The notes beneath the pieces were generated by a model, which saw only the letters and a program-made list of their open reading frames with translations, searched no databases and was not told the origin of the DNA. From assembly GCA_013433145.1 (NCBI GenBank), contig CM024190.1, positions 992,001-1,056,000 of the forward strand: a stretch of 64,000 nucleotides of DNA. The letters run 5' to 3'. Shown piece after piece: positions 1 through 12,573 of the stretch. Position 1 is the stretch's first letter. Each line of letters opens with the position of its first letter. The translations under genes and the position numbers were made by a program. The DNA is from Ascaris suum (lineage: Eukaryota; Nematoda; Chromadorea; Rhabditida; Ascarididae).

Positions 1-3000
1 ACCAGTGTTGACGATTTTTATCGTTGATGCAGAACTTGCTGCATAACGGTATAAACCATTAATCGGTTTATTTTTACCGTCAGTAATTCTTTTAGTGTTG
101 AACCATCCATAATTTGACAAAGGTGATGCATCGATGAACTTTTCACTAATAGAGCGGTCGTGTTTAGTGCTGCGTAATGGTGCTTTTCATGTGGCGCCTT
201 GTTTATTCGGTGTCTTCTACGGATCACATTGTTAGCACAAATATTGTGGATTCGAGCTTATTTCTACCTATGGACAGAATCCTCATTGAACAGTGGTCTA
301 TTTGACTTTGCTTCATATTCCCTGTTCGTTTTAAATTGCAAAGGTTCAATTTGCCTTATGAACCCCCATCGAATTTTATAGGTAATCGTCAGTATTTTTC
401 GCGTTTTGGGTGCTACTGTAGACGAGGCGGTGCTCTGAGGTGAATATTTTGATGAGTGTAATTTTTACGCGAATCGAACAAATTCTTCGAATTTTTGATG
501 AAAAAAAAAAAGATTTTATAGGGAATTGATGAATTGTAATAGCGCATGATTAGCATCGAATATTTTTTCAACAATTTATAAATAATTCTAAATGAGAATT
601 TGCAGGGAAATCATCTTGCACAATAGGAACTGTTCGAGGTAGGGCAACATACCGATCGAATAAGGCATATGCGGGTCTCACATCATACTTTCTGAAGTAG
701 GCTTATTTTAGGCACACAAGATTTTTGCATTCTAACTACAATTAGCCAATTCAATATTATTATTGGCGAAGACGCTATTGAAATGAGTGCTGTTGTATGT
801 ATTACCTCGAAAGCTTAGTCGTTGCGATCAACAATATCCACGAATTGCACTTACTTCTTGCCATTTTCTCCTCTCTTTAATGTTTTTTTAGCCGAGCTTA
901 ATTCTTCGAATTCGCCCACCTGATCAATGATCGATTAGCAAGAATATGATAACGATGTTACACACTGTTCGTTGCGATAGTAAGCAATTTTAGGTGTGTA
1001 TCATAATAATACACAAATTTGCTGTGTTCTTTCAAGTTGTTTGGAAGATAGGGCGTACTTTTCCATTGGAATACCTACCGGAAAATGGGAGAAGGATGGC
1101 AGAAAAGACGAGTCAAAGAGGGATATTTCTGGACTCGGGTGTGAGGGAGGAACGTCATCATTTCAGTTCTGTGTTAGCCTCTCAGTTGTTAAATATGATG
1201 TCAAAGAAGCAATTTCCGGTTTGTCGGTCGGTACCCTCACCTTGACCATTTTTTTGTCTCTTATTACGAATATTATCTTTTCGTATACAGTTTCGAAATT
1301 CAAAGATTTCTGAGGATAGCTTTACAAAAAATAAAGAAAAGCCCACCAGAGGATGCGCGAATACGAAGCATGAGCTACCTCGGCGTTGTTGACGATATGT
1401 TGTAGTGTGGGATCGGCTTTGTGGGATACATAGAATATGTTGTTATCTCGTTGGTGCTATCTACAACCAAATGACGTCTTCGCGTTATTGTTGGCTACTC
1501 TTTAATATAAAATTGCCTACCGCTGTGTCCTCTCCTCAGAATATTTCGATGCGTATTTGATAAACTGAATGTATTTTTTTAAAAAACATCAAACAAACAA
1601 AAAAGAAGAAAATAAACAAGCAAAATCGCTAGACTTGGCGGTGAAGCGATTATATAGACAATTTTGTTGGAACGGTTGTGAAGTCTTTCGCCTAGTCATA
1701 TTGCACTGGAATATTTGGTTGATTATTTTCTGCAGCATTGCGTTTATTGCTATTCTTATCTCTCCTCTCTTATCGTTATATTTCTATGTGTAATGTTGCA
1801 TTGAAATGATGATGCACTTCTAATGCTACAACCGCAGCTTTCAGGTGATGCTGCTGTACTGTGGTGAGACCCTCGCTTCGAGCCCCTTATTTGGGATGCC
1901 TTCTGCGGCAAACATTGCTCTCTTTTTCCGTTGGGAGAGAGGGAAGGGGTGAGGTAGGATGAGGTTAAAATGTAAGGGTGGCGATCTAGTTGCTGGACAC
2001 TAGCTCGAGGATTACCCTTTGCCTTTAGTATTGAAGGGTTCGACATTCGACAACAATGAAGTTTAGAATGGTTGGCCCGAAGCGGGTGGACGATGTGGTG
2101 TACGCAAAGTGGGGAAGTAAGCGCGTTGACGCTGCCTGTATTCGATTGTTCTGCGAAACATTCCCTTGACATTTGCTCACCGTGTAATATTCTTGTTCGG
2201 CTTAAATGAAGCAACGATGCGGTTTTGCAATGGTTAGTAGCTGCAAGCGCGCATTCTTTTTTTAAAGACTTTTCATTGAAATTTTTCTCCTCCTTTTCCG
2301 AAACTCTTGATGCTTTTTGGTTACACATGAATATTTCGGTAACGTGAGGTGTGGGGGTTTTTTTTATGGAGCCTAGCCACTTACTGAGTTTCTTCGATGA
2401 CTACCCGTCCTTGAAGCGGGTTGATTGTACGTAAAACACCGCAAACGAATCACTTTTTGGTGCCGTGTTCTAGTGATTCGAACCATTTGGTACTCTAATA
2501 CATCCTGCTAGAGTGGCGGTCGTTATGGAGATATGATTGACCAAGGTAGACGAAAGTATCCACTATCCACAGTTGGATGGGTATCGCGCGTCTTGCGAGG
2601 GGTTGTGAAGTTTCGCAGCTCGCAGGTTCTAGTTAAATTGTGTTGTTCGCAATGACCTGACGTGAAGTGACCGGAAGTTCATAGGAGATTGGTTGTTTCG
2701 ATTTGGCGAATCCTCGCTTCTACGGTTGTGCTGTTGAGTGATCATAATCACCGACATGTCTCAGTGCCTAAGTAGATCCAAAATGCTGGGTGCTGTGCTA
2801 AGTTTCAGGGCGATGCAAGGACTGTTAATGTGTGAGGGCAAGAAGTGAAGTGAAAGTACTGTTATTCGATGTTTCATCAGGTGTTAGGCCTGGTTGTATA
2901 TGGGTCGGTTTTGACCATTTCATCTACGGTTAACTTGCAGTGCAGCTAAAAGAAAAAACTCCTAGGTTCAGGTCGCTTTTCACGACATACCTTGAGGTCT

Positions 3001-4229
3001 CCGAGCGGTGTTTCCGCGAAAAGGCCATAATCGTTTTGGTTGCAAGAATTGCACGCGCCTATGGATTCCTCAAAGGTGCAGTGTACTCGATTTCAGCTGA
3101 AAGTTTCGTCCATCGGCGTACTGAAAGGTGGGAAAGGGGGGGGGGGGGGTCGATCCTACCGAACAACGCTTGAAACTAGGAAATCACAGTTTTCTACTGC
3201 TCACCATGCTAGGTTAACGCCAATTCAAATCGCGAACAGTTTGAGCAGGTCTTTTCGATTGTTTGTCTCATTACTCGCTTAATTGAAAGGAACGATGGAG
3301 TTCCGCCTATCGAGCAAAGGTTTTCTGGGAGAAGATGGAGAACCCGTTTTTGAAATTGTGTTACCTATCCCTAAATGGAATGTACCTACGATCAGTAGAA
3401 GGCATATGAAGCATTCACCTATAACAAAACTTTTCAATGATCGGTTTCACTTTGAAAGGTTTTCGTTTCAGTTGATAGTAGGTTGACGTATTGTTGTATA
3501 CATAATTGTTAGATTTCACCTTTATATGTAGAGAAAACGATTCACTAAGGATCTCCACTCTACAAGAAATCAATCCTGAAATTGAATAAAACGAGTGCGT
3601 GTTTATGAATTTGAAAGAAAATACAATGGCTTGTGGTGTTTTTTTTTTATTCTAGCAACTTCTAGACCTATGGAGGCGTCAAGCCTCAAACACTTTATTT
3701 CTTCAGGCTTGACGGTGTATGATGAGGCTGATAAATTTGAGCATTGTGCAATTAAAAAACTTTCATTCATTCCTCGAGGTCTCTCCAAATTTTCACCTTG
3801 AGCTCTAATTCACAACTCTTTCGCCTGAGCCTTCCAAACTAAAAACGTTCAGCCAAAAAAAAAAACTATGATAATTTCTTCCACTGCGATAATATTTCGT
3901 ATATATCACACTGGAGTGTTCTGTTTGGCCGTTAAGCAACTGATGATTTGAAGCCATGAAACGATCAGCTTTTTATTTGTGTCGTCGACAGTAATAATCG
4001 ATCTTCACATTTCGGATGCAGCTGCTGAGGTGGCTTCCCCGCTGTATTTCACCAATTGAGGGGACGAAACCTTAGGTGCAGTCCAAATGGAATTCGTCCA
4101 CTGTGAGCCCCTTTCCTGTCTAATGAAAAGCTGCATTGGAGTACGAAACTCTTCTTGACGACACTGTCGTATTTAATGATGCCAGCGCCTATGTTCTGGC
4201 GTTAGAGAGGGTTTCAGAGGAAACGTTAA
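1..4229. other. 5' flank without a supported gene
   Basis: I find no recognisable protein in this stretch. It contains scattered short open frames, one 190-codon open frame on the minus strand (1756-2328), a run of 14 G (3136-3149) and a 10-bp perfect inverted repeat at 3677-3686 / 3705-3714. A possible exon follows a fair acceptor at about 2938 and stays open to a GT at about 3076, but its product matches nothing I know. It is best read as intergenic DNA or introns of a gene beginning outside the window. Confidence 0.5.
1756..2328 (-). other. unidentified 190-codon open reading frame
   Basis: This is the longest uninterrupted ATG-to-stop frame in the window. The predicted protein is rich in Ser, His, Arg, Asn and Cys and shows no signal peptide, membrane segment or domain that I recognise. 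The local base composition is more GC-rich than the flanks. No splice partners were found. It may be a chance frame in a GC-richer patch, a real single-exon gene or a fragment of an unrecognised element. A transcript or a homologue would be needed to call it a gene. Confidence 0.15.
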
Positions 4230-4372
4230 TGACCGTTTCCGAGGAGGAAAGTCGAGTGGGAATAGACATATGTGTTGTTGTACTTTGACCTCAAGTACAA
4301 ATAAAATATTTCGTTTATGCGTCTTTGTTTGTACATCGAAATGCAGCAGGGTTCAGCTTCCCGGATACAACT
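4230..4372 (+). repeat. dispersed repeat, copy 1
   Basis: This segment is clearly related to 13665-13822. The best conserved core includes 'tttatgcgtctttgtttg' and 'cacatcgaaatgcagcaggg' (with one substitution in this copy), and similarity fades on both sides. The two copies lie in the same orientation about 9.4 kb apart, flanking the MVD gene. No terminal inverted repeats or target duplication were found, so the class is unknown. Confidence 0.75.
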
Positions 4373-5763
4373 TTCCTCCACATAGTTTGCTTCAGTTCAG
4401 TTCAGATGAGTATGTCATATACGTGAAACGAAAAGGTTATTTATTCTTCGGTTGTCCATACTTATTGTCCTTCCTATAGGGCTGGGAAAGAGGGAAACGA
4501 ACAAGCCAAGGGATCTCATCGGTTTTCGTTGAAATTGGGGTGTAGCGAACGTTTCCTATATCCTCACCACTCTTTCGTATCCGTTTTCGGAGTTTTGTTG
4601 CGACATTTCTGCTGAAATTCGTCCGCATTTTCTCAACGAAAGTCATCTGCAGTAGCCGTTGTTCGAAGCCGTTTCCTTCAGTGTTTCATTTTGACTCCAG
4701 CGAAAGTTTTAGTATAAATGTGAGACGAGTAAGGACATGGAATGGGATTATTTGAGGCATGATGCAAATAATTAAGGAGTCGCGCTATGGGTACGTCACA
4801 TTAGAAAGAGGTGGGGAGAGGACTTTCTTCGGAGAGGGGAAGGGAGGCCTTGGCGTCGAGGAACGATTCGTTGGTACGAGCTACTTCGACTAAAAAAAAA
4901 AATCCAAGACTCCTTATTTCATTCGACGTATTTTCAGCGGTGTTTATTATTTGCCTCTCGAATGTGTCAGAACCGAACCGAATTTTTGAAGTGAACCACT
5001 TTGGGAAATTTTCATTCTTTCTATCGGATTCCATAAACTTGGTCAAGACTGGTAAGGTTGATAAAACTTGCCCAAGATGGGTAATTTTTCTTGTCTACCT
5101 GAGTGGTCTCGGAAAGCTCCATCGAATGGCATCTGCATTATTCGGATAATCTGTCGCATCATGAGGGATGTGCTAATGGCTTTCCCGGTTTTAAAATTTT
5201 TAATACGCATTTCATGTATTCTCTTCATTGGAAGGTCTCGTCGGGGCGGTGTCTGCCAACTTACCTAGTTCGCTTATCTAATCGGATGGCAAAACTGCAA
5301 CCTCGAAAAGGCAGCAACTTTTTAGACGTCAATAACTCATTTCTAAGTAAATGAACCAACATGGTGCTGACATGGGATGTGATACTTTGGCGCTGATTGT
5401 GGCAGTCGAATTTCGTAGCTGCAATATTTCTTGTACCGGATAGACAGATATGTGTGCATGTGCTTCTGAGCATGACCTCACCACAACGAACTCCATGAAA
5501 GTGGCCATTCAGGGCGCATAAAAGCGAATCTTTCGTTGAAAGATTGCGAGAATGGCGGCTTCAGCTTTATGAAGACCACGATTACAAAGCGCATATCGTG
5601 TCGAGTCGTTTGGCGCACTTCTCCATCAGTTTCTTTATATCCAGATGCTTAAATTTTTTTACGATGTCATCCTCACTAACCGGTCCACCACTGTTTTGGG
5701 TACTCGTTTATGTGGCGATGTTCTTTTTTAGCGACCGCAGATTTCGGAAGGAAGCGTAAACGT
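4373..5763. other. intergenic region upstream of MVD
   Basis: No supported gene. Short open frames exist on both strands at 4801-5149, overlapping each other in opposite directions, and none resembles a known protein. This region should contain the promoter of the MVD transcript, but no TATA-like or other element could be assigned with confidence. Confidence 0.4.
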
Positions 5764-5780
5764 TTCTTTTCCTTTCAGTG
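5764..5780 (+). promoter_or_regulatory. 3' splice acceptor, likely spliced-leader addition site of MVD
   Basis: A pyrimidine tract ending in cctttcag stands two bases before the MVD start codon. The encoded N-terminus already has the length expected for the family, so an upstream coding exon is not needed. In nematodes an unpaired acceptor immediately upstream of the ATG is the usual mark of spliced-leader trans-splicing. A short 5'-UTR cis-exon is the alternative. Confidence 0.6.
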
Positions 5781-8700
5781 ATGGAGCGCAACATTGCAAT
5801 CTCGGATTCGCCTTCAAACTTCATTGCAACAAAAGAGGTCACAGTAATTGCGCCTATAAATATCGCAATCATTAAGTATTGGGGAAAACGGGACGAGGTA
5901 CGCAATCGCTTATCTTCGTCTTTCTTCAGTGGTACTTGCATATCATTTCCTTAGGGACTCTTTGATCGTAATTTACCTTCCTCGTTTATGAGTAAGGAGA
6001 TTTAGCCGTTCCGAGTATTATCCGCTCAGCACTGATGTTCATGTACAATCCCATTATGAGAGTGATCTGCGGTGAAAGTCTTTGCTCACGGTTTCAAACG
6101 GCGCAAAGCGCAATATGTCGGTTCGGCTTTTCCATCCGTTTCGCGAAACCCGTACGCCCATTCAGTAGGAGTCTATGGATTGTTACATTATGGTTGGTTT
6201 TTGCATTGAAGCGCTCATCCCCCACTGGCTGTGAGTGGAAACGGCTTCAGGTGAATATCGGTCACACTTAGAGGGAAGAAGGGGTGGATATGTAGGCTCT
6301 TTCTTTCTTGCTGTGATTCGTGCAGAAGAAAATTGCATCGTGAGTGTGATGTGCTATACTTGTTATTAATCAGAGGGAACGGTTTTTTTGGGGGTCTTTT
6401 CGAAAGCGATGTTGATCGAAGTCAAGGGACAGTTCGAAACAGCAAGGATCATCTACACACAATTAATAAAAACATCCTTGCTATCAATTTTCGCATCCGT
6501 TCCCTCACCCATTGCAGCTTTCGTTTCTCACAATCTTTGCAATTCTAACTAAGATACCTCTTTGTTAGAGCTGTTAAGATTGCAGAACTATTGCGTTACT
6601 AAATTAAGTGCTCGTTTCTTACTTTGCGGGTATTATAGTCTTTCGCTGTAAATTGCGTTTTTTCTTGAATTTTTTTTTTTTTCAATTGTTTTTGTTGCTT
6701 TAAGCGAAACCTTCATAAAATAAGGCATATTTTCCTCTATGAAAAATTTTATACTAGAACCTAAAAATGTGGAAATTTTGGGGAAAAAATCTTAGGAGGA
6801 AACCATCAAAAAAAAGGCAAATTTTTCGGCTTTTTTTTTCAAAGCTGCTGAGCACATTTATATATTTGCAATCGATAGAAGGTACTCTTTGCATTCCATT
6901 TTGTGTTGTTTGAAATTTGGGATTTCCGAAATATTTGTCGATTTCATTGAATGGTGATAGTCTTACTGAGCAGATTTAATGTCCACAAAAATCTCAATTT
7001 TATACTTGAAAGATGCAGTGGGCATAATACTGATGCGTATTTTTATTGAGAAGAGTGCTGCAAGTTCCCATGCCATATTCCTTGGTCAGGAAGTGGAGAA
7101 AGGGATGCGTATGCTTGCTCCAGATACATTTGCCTTTCAGAGAAAAAACCTTTCCTGCATTTTCATATATTTGGTTTTTTTTTTTCTCAAATGATAACTT
7201 AAAAGCACTCCGCCGAACATATTACAGCTATGCAAGTATTCGGTCTGCAAACACATGCAGCGAACGTGGGTATTTATTGGTACGTCGATGCGTACTGGTT
7301 CGTGGTTGGCAAATCGATTCGATTTAGGACTTGGTTTTACCGCTCAATGATTCGATCTCAGTGAACATCAATGAGCTATATGCGAAGACACGAGTTCGAG
7401 TGGGACCACAAATTGAAAAGGATACCGTGTCTATTAATGGAAAGGTGGTCGATCTCAGCAAATTGAACAGGTTCAGGAGATGCTTCGCGGTTCGTTTTCA
7501 CCATTTCGTTCGTTTCATTTCCTGCATACTCGTAGATGTTTACTTCATTAACTTTCGAAGTCAAATGGTATTTTAATCGTAGAAGAATACGACTGAATCT
7601 GCAAATTCCCATCCGTCGTCGATAGTACTTAGTCACGATCTCACTGACTCAATAGTTTCGCTTCCTAGTGCGTATTGCCGACACCCTTCCATCCCCCTTC
7701 TCGACCTCGTTAGTTTTTGACCACGTCATTTGCAAGAGCCAAGAAATCCCAAAACGTCACAATTTTTTGCATTTATGAATCGATTAATGGACTTATATTT
7801 GTCCGATATACCCCCACATTGGTGACTTCTCTGGATTTGAAGGATTGTGTTTTGATCATTGCTACGATATTTCAAACTAACGCTGAATCTATGAAGTAAA
7901 AGGAGAGAGGTGAGTGCTAAGAATGGTTTTTCTTTAAATCGGAAGTTCATTTTTTTGTATGCAATATTTTTCAGCGTTCAGTCGCGTTCTCTGATACAAC
8001 AGAGCATAGACTGGGTTTATACTAAGCGCACTAAATGTGAAATACAGGTGACCCTGATCAGTTCAGCATTACTACAGTTTTTGATGGTTCATTTTTGAGG
8101 CATTTGTCACGCTTACTAGTTCAAGCCCGTGAAAAAAGTTTGATGGCAATCTGTGAAGTTTTGTTTCTTTGGTTTTCGAGCTTTCGAAAAGTGTTTTTTA
8201 AACCTGAGGTTTTCGAGCTTCCTTCCACACTGTTCATTTAAGGAAATAAGACGAATGTATCGGAAGCGAACGATGGAGGACAGCGAAGACAACAAGAAAA
8301 ATTTCGGTTGCTTCGACAAATTTGAGGCTAGTATGTTGGCTTCTTTTGGCTTTTAAAACAGCTGCCCTCATAATTTTATACCTCCGTCGTTCTTTTTTTG
8401 AGGGCTGCGTTGACACTAATCGCCCGAAAGGGATCTTAGAGAAATGTTTGGAAAGAAGCCGTCTCGGAGCGGTGGCAGTAGATTTTTAAGGTTTTTAAAA
8501 CGTTTGAAAGTTTTATTGCCTTCTCAAAATTCCTTTCCCAGAAAAGTCGCACTGAGAACTTTTAAGGTTTGAGATTTTTCGCGTGACCGTTAGGTGGAAT
8601 TGATCCTGCAGGTCTCATTGTTCAGGAAAACAGCTGGATGCAGAGTGAAGTCGTGCTTTGGAGCCAATAAAGGTAGGAAGGGAGAGGGGTGTTGGGGCTT

Positions 8701-11700
8701 TGAGCGGCAGCGTGTTGGTGCCAAGGTCCGGGAACCTAAGGTATTTATCGGCGAACTCCCACCCAATTTTGACCAAATAACAGTGGAGTCCAGAAATGGG
8801 AGACCACTTATACATGGAACTGCATATGGTAGATGAAGTTTTTCAGAAGGTAGATGGAGTTGTTGTTGTCTCAGCGTTGTAAATCCTCTTCAGAATTTGC
8901 TACTGGGATGTTTGATCCTCTCATTTCCATCTTCCTACCTAGGCCACTTCGTTCATCTCTCAAGTTGGATGAAGACCACCCACAAATTTCCGAGTTTTGT
9001 GAGCTCGCAACCAACGATTCTGAATAATTTCTCTTGGGGATGATGAATTTCGTTGTTCTAAACATTGATATGAAGTTTTAGAGGGAACTGTGTGGGCAGC
9101 CAAATTCAGTTTTGATGAGTTACGGGGGGGGGGGGGGGAAAGAAAATTGAAGTCTTACGGATCATCCTTTTTTCTTCTTTTCCTTTTTGTACAGATTCCA
9201 CAGATCAGATCCTTATTTTAACCCAGGAGTCTTCAATTTTGTTGACCGCCCATTTGATTGGAAGCTACAAAGGTTGTAGAGGCTTGTGGTAGATGCAATA
9301 TTTTCTTGACACAAAAGAGTTACTTTTAAGGGTGTATTTAAAAAAGATGAGCGGCAAACTGTGCTCACGAAAAGTGGCATTCAGATTTTGTTCGAAAGTT
9401 GTGGTAGGGGTGGAGCTGGAGCGGGCGGATTTACCACTGTGTTATTTGAAGGAGGCAGCGGGTCGTTTGAGATCTACATAAGAACTACTGGTTGATTATC
9501 ACGATCTGTTTGTTTGGCTCCTCGAAAAGTGCTCATTCTAGGTGGTTTCTACAACGAATTTCCCAACGGACGCCGGTCTTGCCTCTTCTGCTGCGGGTTT
9601 TGCTGCGATTGCTTTCGCAATGGGACGCCTCTATAATCTCAATAAGGATGAAATTGAGCGGATCGCTAGACTAGGTAATTATTTCACTAATTGAAATGAG
9701 CGTCCAGGTAAATCACATTTATGGCATAAAACTTCAGTCTTTTCGAATTTTGGAGGGAGGAGGCGAAGGGTTGAGGATATAAAGCAAAAGATTATATTCT
9801 ATTCGTGCTGTTGTATTCTTGAAATGAGTCCCCATCAATCACACATCTATCGTTTCGTCAAAAAAAAAAACAAATACAAATTTTCCAGTATATACATGCT
9901 TTTGATCTCCAAGGATGAAGGAGCAGCATGGCATCGTTAAGGATGAAAAACGTCTCAGAGTCACTGCCAGATTAAATTGAGTTTTGATTGAAGTAATCAG
10001 TATGTTTTTCTAACAGTTTTTTGAATTCGTTAGCTTTATTTGAAAAGTTGTAATCTGTATTCAGGCTCGGGTAGTTCATGTCGTAGTTTGCTGGGTGGTT
10101 TCATCCACTGGAAAGCCGGAACATGCGCCGATGGATCGGATTGCTGTTGTGAAGTATGTTTTTGTCTGTGTAACTTCCAATCTAACTTATTGCTATCGAA
10201 GTATATAGGCGGCTGAAAGAAGTGCAGATATGGTGCTGTGATTTCCAAGAATCTTTCCATAGCAACGACAACAATTTGACGATTGCCAATCACAAGATTG
10301 AATCTTATCGAAATTGTACCTAAGCAGTTAGAACTCATGAAGCGATCTCTTTGAAGCGACTCTAACTGACTCTGTTTTAACATTTCAGGAATAATTAATG
10401 CGCTAGAGAAGACTCTTTGAATCATTGTGTTATTTCGTCGCAAATTTCTTTAACAGGTGGTTGCACCAACCGAACATTGGAGCACTTTACGTGCGATGAT
10501 ATTGGTAACGTCAAATAATTCAAAAGACGTCGGTAGTACGGATGGAATGCGTAAAAGCACCCAGACTTCTGAACTATTGTCGCATCGTGTTAAGGAAGTT
10601 GTTCCGAAACGTGTCTCGAGGTAACGCTATATTTTTTATAGCTTTATTTCTCGCTTATGTAATCAAAAGTGTAATCTTGTGCCAGCCAAGAGGGGACAAC
10701 TTCAAACTTCTATTCATCAGTTCACGTCAAGTCCACAAATCTTCGGGTAACTGCATTATTTGTAAGCCTTACTAGGCGGGTTCTGGACTATTTAATAGGA
10801 TAGAAACGCGAATGTGAGTTTGTTTGTATATGTAAGTAAGGATGAGTTATTGTTGAAATTGGACAGGAAAAACATACGATAATTTGCGCATAGCATGCAA
10901 GTGGTTGAGATGAGAACACACACACTTACTGATTTTGTTACCTATTAGCTGAGGTGTTATGAAACGAGCAATTAGATTTCTAACTGCGGTAATCGTCTCA
11001 GTGAATTGAAAGTTTGCAATTTGTATGCACGAAGTTTATGACTATGGACAGCTTTTCAAGAGCGTACTGCATGAATTGGGTTATTTTCCTCGACAGAACG
11101 AGAAGAGAATGCGAAGGGGTGGTGACAGGTGTAATGCGAGTTGCGTTGTTTGATAGTTTAGGAGGCGAGGTGATCAGAATTGTTTCTTTAAGTAACAGCA
11201 CCCTTGAACCTTTGTTTCGAAGATATCTGGCTAATGGATCTTAGTGAAAAAGAAGACCTTCCCTGACGAATAGTTGACCGTTCATTGGCGGAAACTATTT
11301 AAGATTGTTGGAGGCGATCAAGTCGAGGAATTTCGAAGATTTTGCTACTATTACAATGGCAGAGAGTAATCAGTTGCATGCGATTTGCATGGATACAATG
11401 CCTCCTCTCAGAGTAAGCTTCCATTATTCTCGTTGTTTGACGAAAAAGTATCGAACTGTCAAAATTGTTTGGAGTTTTTTGAAAACAGACGAATTGCTGT
11501 TAAAACGATGAGGGATTTTTCATGAAAAACTCAAATACACAATGGTTGAGGTGTTTTCAAAAAAAAAAAAGAATTGATTCGATAAGATCATTTTCAAATG
11601 CGATCTTATGCTGTGATGAGTGAAAGTGGTTAGCGTCATTGATGGATGTTCATTGAGTAACTGTTAGTCCCTAAATAATAAACTATTCATGCCACTGCAG

Positions 11701-12573
11701 TTAAAGATAAGCCGAACCATACGACAAGCAGTCGTGATGGGGAAGGTGGGGAGAGAGAGAGAGAGACAGAGAGGGAGAGAGAGAGAGAGAGGGAGAGGGA
11801 GAGAGAGAGGTTAGGATCTAAAAAAAGAAGCGCAGGTGTTTGTCTAAGCTGAGCTATGTTGGAGAATTGAAGGCTATAATTAAATTGTTTGATGTAGAGA
11901 AGAATCTCACTTCAGTATATGAACAAGAATTCGTGGCATTTGCTTCGTATAATGGAGGCGTTGAACACGTCGATCGGTTCGAAATGCGTTGCGTACACAT
12001 TCGATGCGGGTCCGAATTGTTGCCTCTTTTTTGAACGTGATTCAATGTTGAGAGTTCTTACTGCATTGCTCAAATATTGCCGTCTCTCCACTTCTCTTAT
12101 AGGTATTTGCTTTTATATGATTTTTCCTCTTATCGTTGCTATTTTATGAGGGGGACGTGTTATATACAATTTTATAAGGGGAGCATATATATATATATAT
12201 ATTTGAATTGTCGAAGGTGAGAAAGGTTCATCCTAAAATAGAACCGGCGGGTGATTTAGAGGGAGACGATGGTAGCGAGTAGTCGTTTCTGTGTGTTGTT
12301 GACTTCTTTTAAGTGCTTGCTTCTGTTTGTGTTATTCAAACGTTAAGAGTGGTGCAAAATTTTCATGCGATGTTTAGTAACATAGGCTTGGATGGAATTA
12401 GACTGCATATTACAGATAAGGTGGCTACAAGTGTGGCTGAGGAATGGTTGGATCTGCGCAACGAGGTGGTGGCCTTGCAGGATAGCATAACGCTTGAGGG
12501 CGTCGAGCAAATGGAACATGTGGTTGAAGACGTCATTCTCAGTCACGTTGGAGCAGAACCTCGAGTTATATAA
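5781..12573 (+). CDS. mvd: mevalonate diphosphate decarboxylase (MVD), nine exons
   Basis: Decarboxylates mevalonate 5-diphosphate, with ATP, to isopentenyl diphosphate in the mevalonate pathway; cytosolic, GHMP-kinase fold. Exons: 5781-5897, 7328-7489, 8243-8330, 9542-9674, 10065-10153, 10457-10620, 11304-11412, 11916-12102 and 12416-12573. About 402 residues are assembled, close to the family's usual 400. Visible motifs in order: the N-terminal [15 protein letters not shown] block, [11 protein letters not shown], the glycine/serine ATP loop [40 protein letters not shown]-type segment ([16 protein letters not shown]) and AYTFDAGPN carrying the catalytic Asp. All junction phases agree except exon 3 to 4: exon 3 ends in phase 1 while exon 4 opens in phase 0, so a very small exon (length 2 mod 3) or a sequence error lies between 8331 and 9541. 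The first ATG follows a trans-splice-type acceptor. Confidence 0.93.
9124..9138. repeat. poly-G tract (15 bp)
   Basis: Homopolymer of 15 G inside MVD intron 3. Similar mononucleotide runs occur at 3136-3149 (G14), 28026-28036 (C11), 38684-38697 (C14), 40165-40186 (T22) and 40724-40738 (A15). They are likely length-variable and prone to sequencing error. Confidence 0.9.
11751..11810. repeat. (GA)n purine microsatellite in MVD intron 7
   Basis: About 60 bp of nearly pure GA dinucleotide with interspersed GGGA, lying between exons 7 and 8 of MVD, about 100 bp before the exon 8 acceptor. Confidence 0.9.

Noticed and set aside
10036..10443. 135-codon minus-strand frame
   Set aside because: Antisense to MVD exon 5 and its following intron; the true sense exon is well supported by family similarity.
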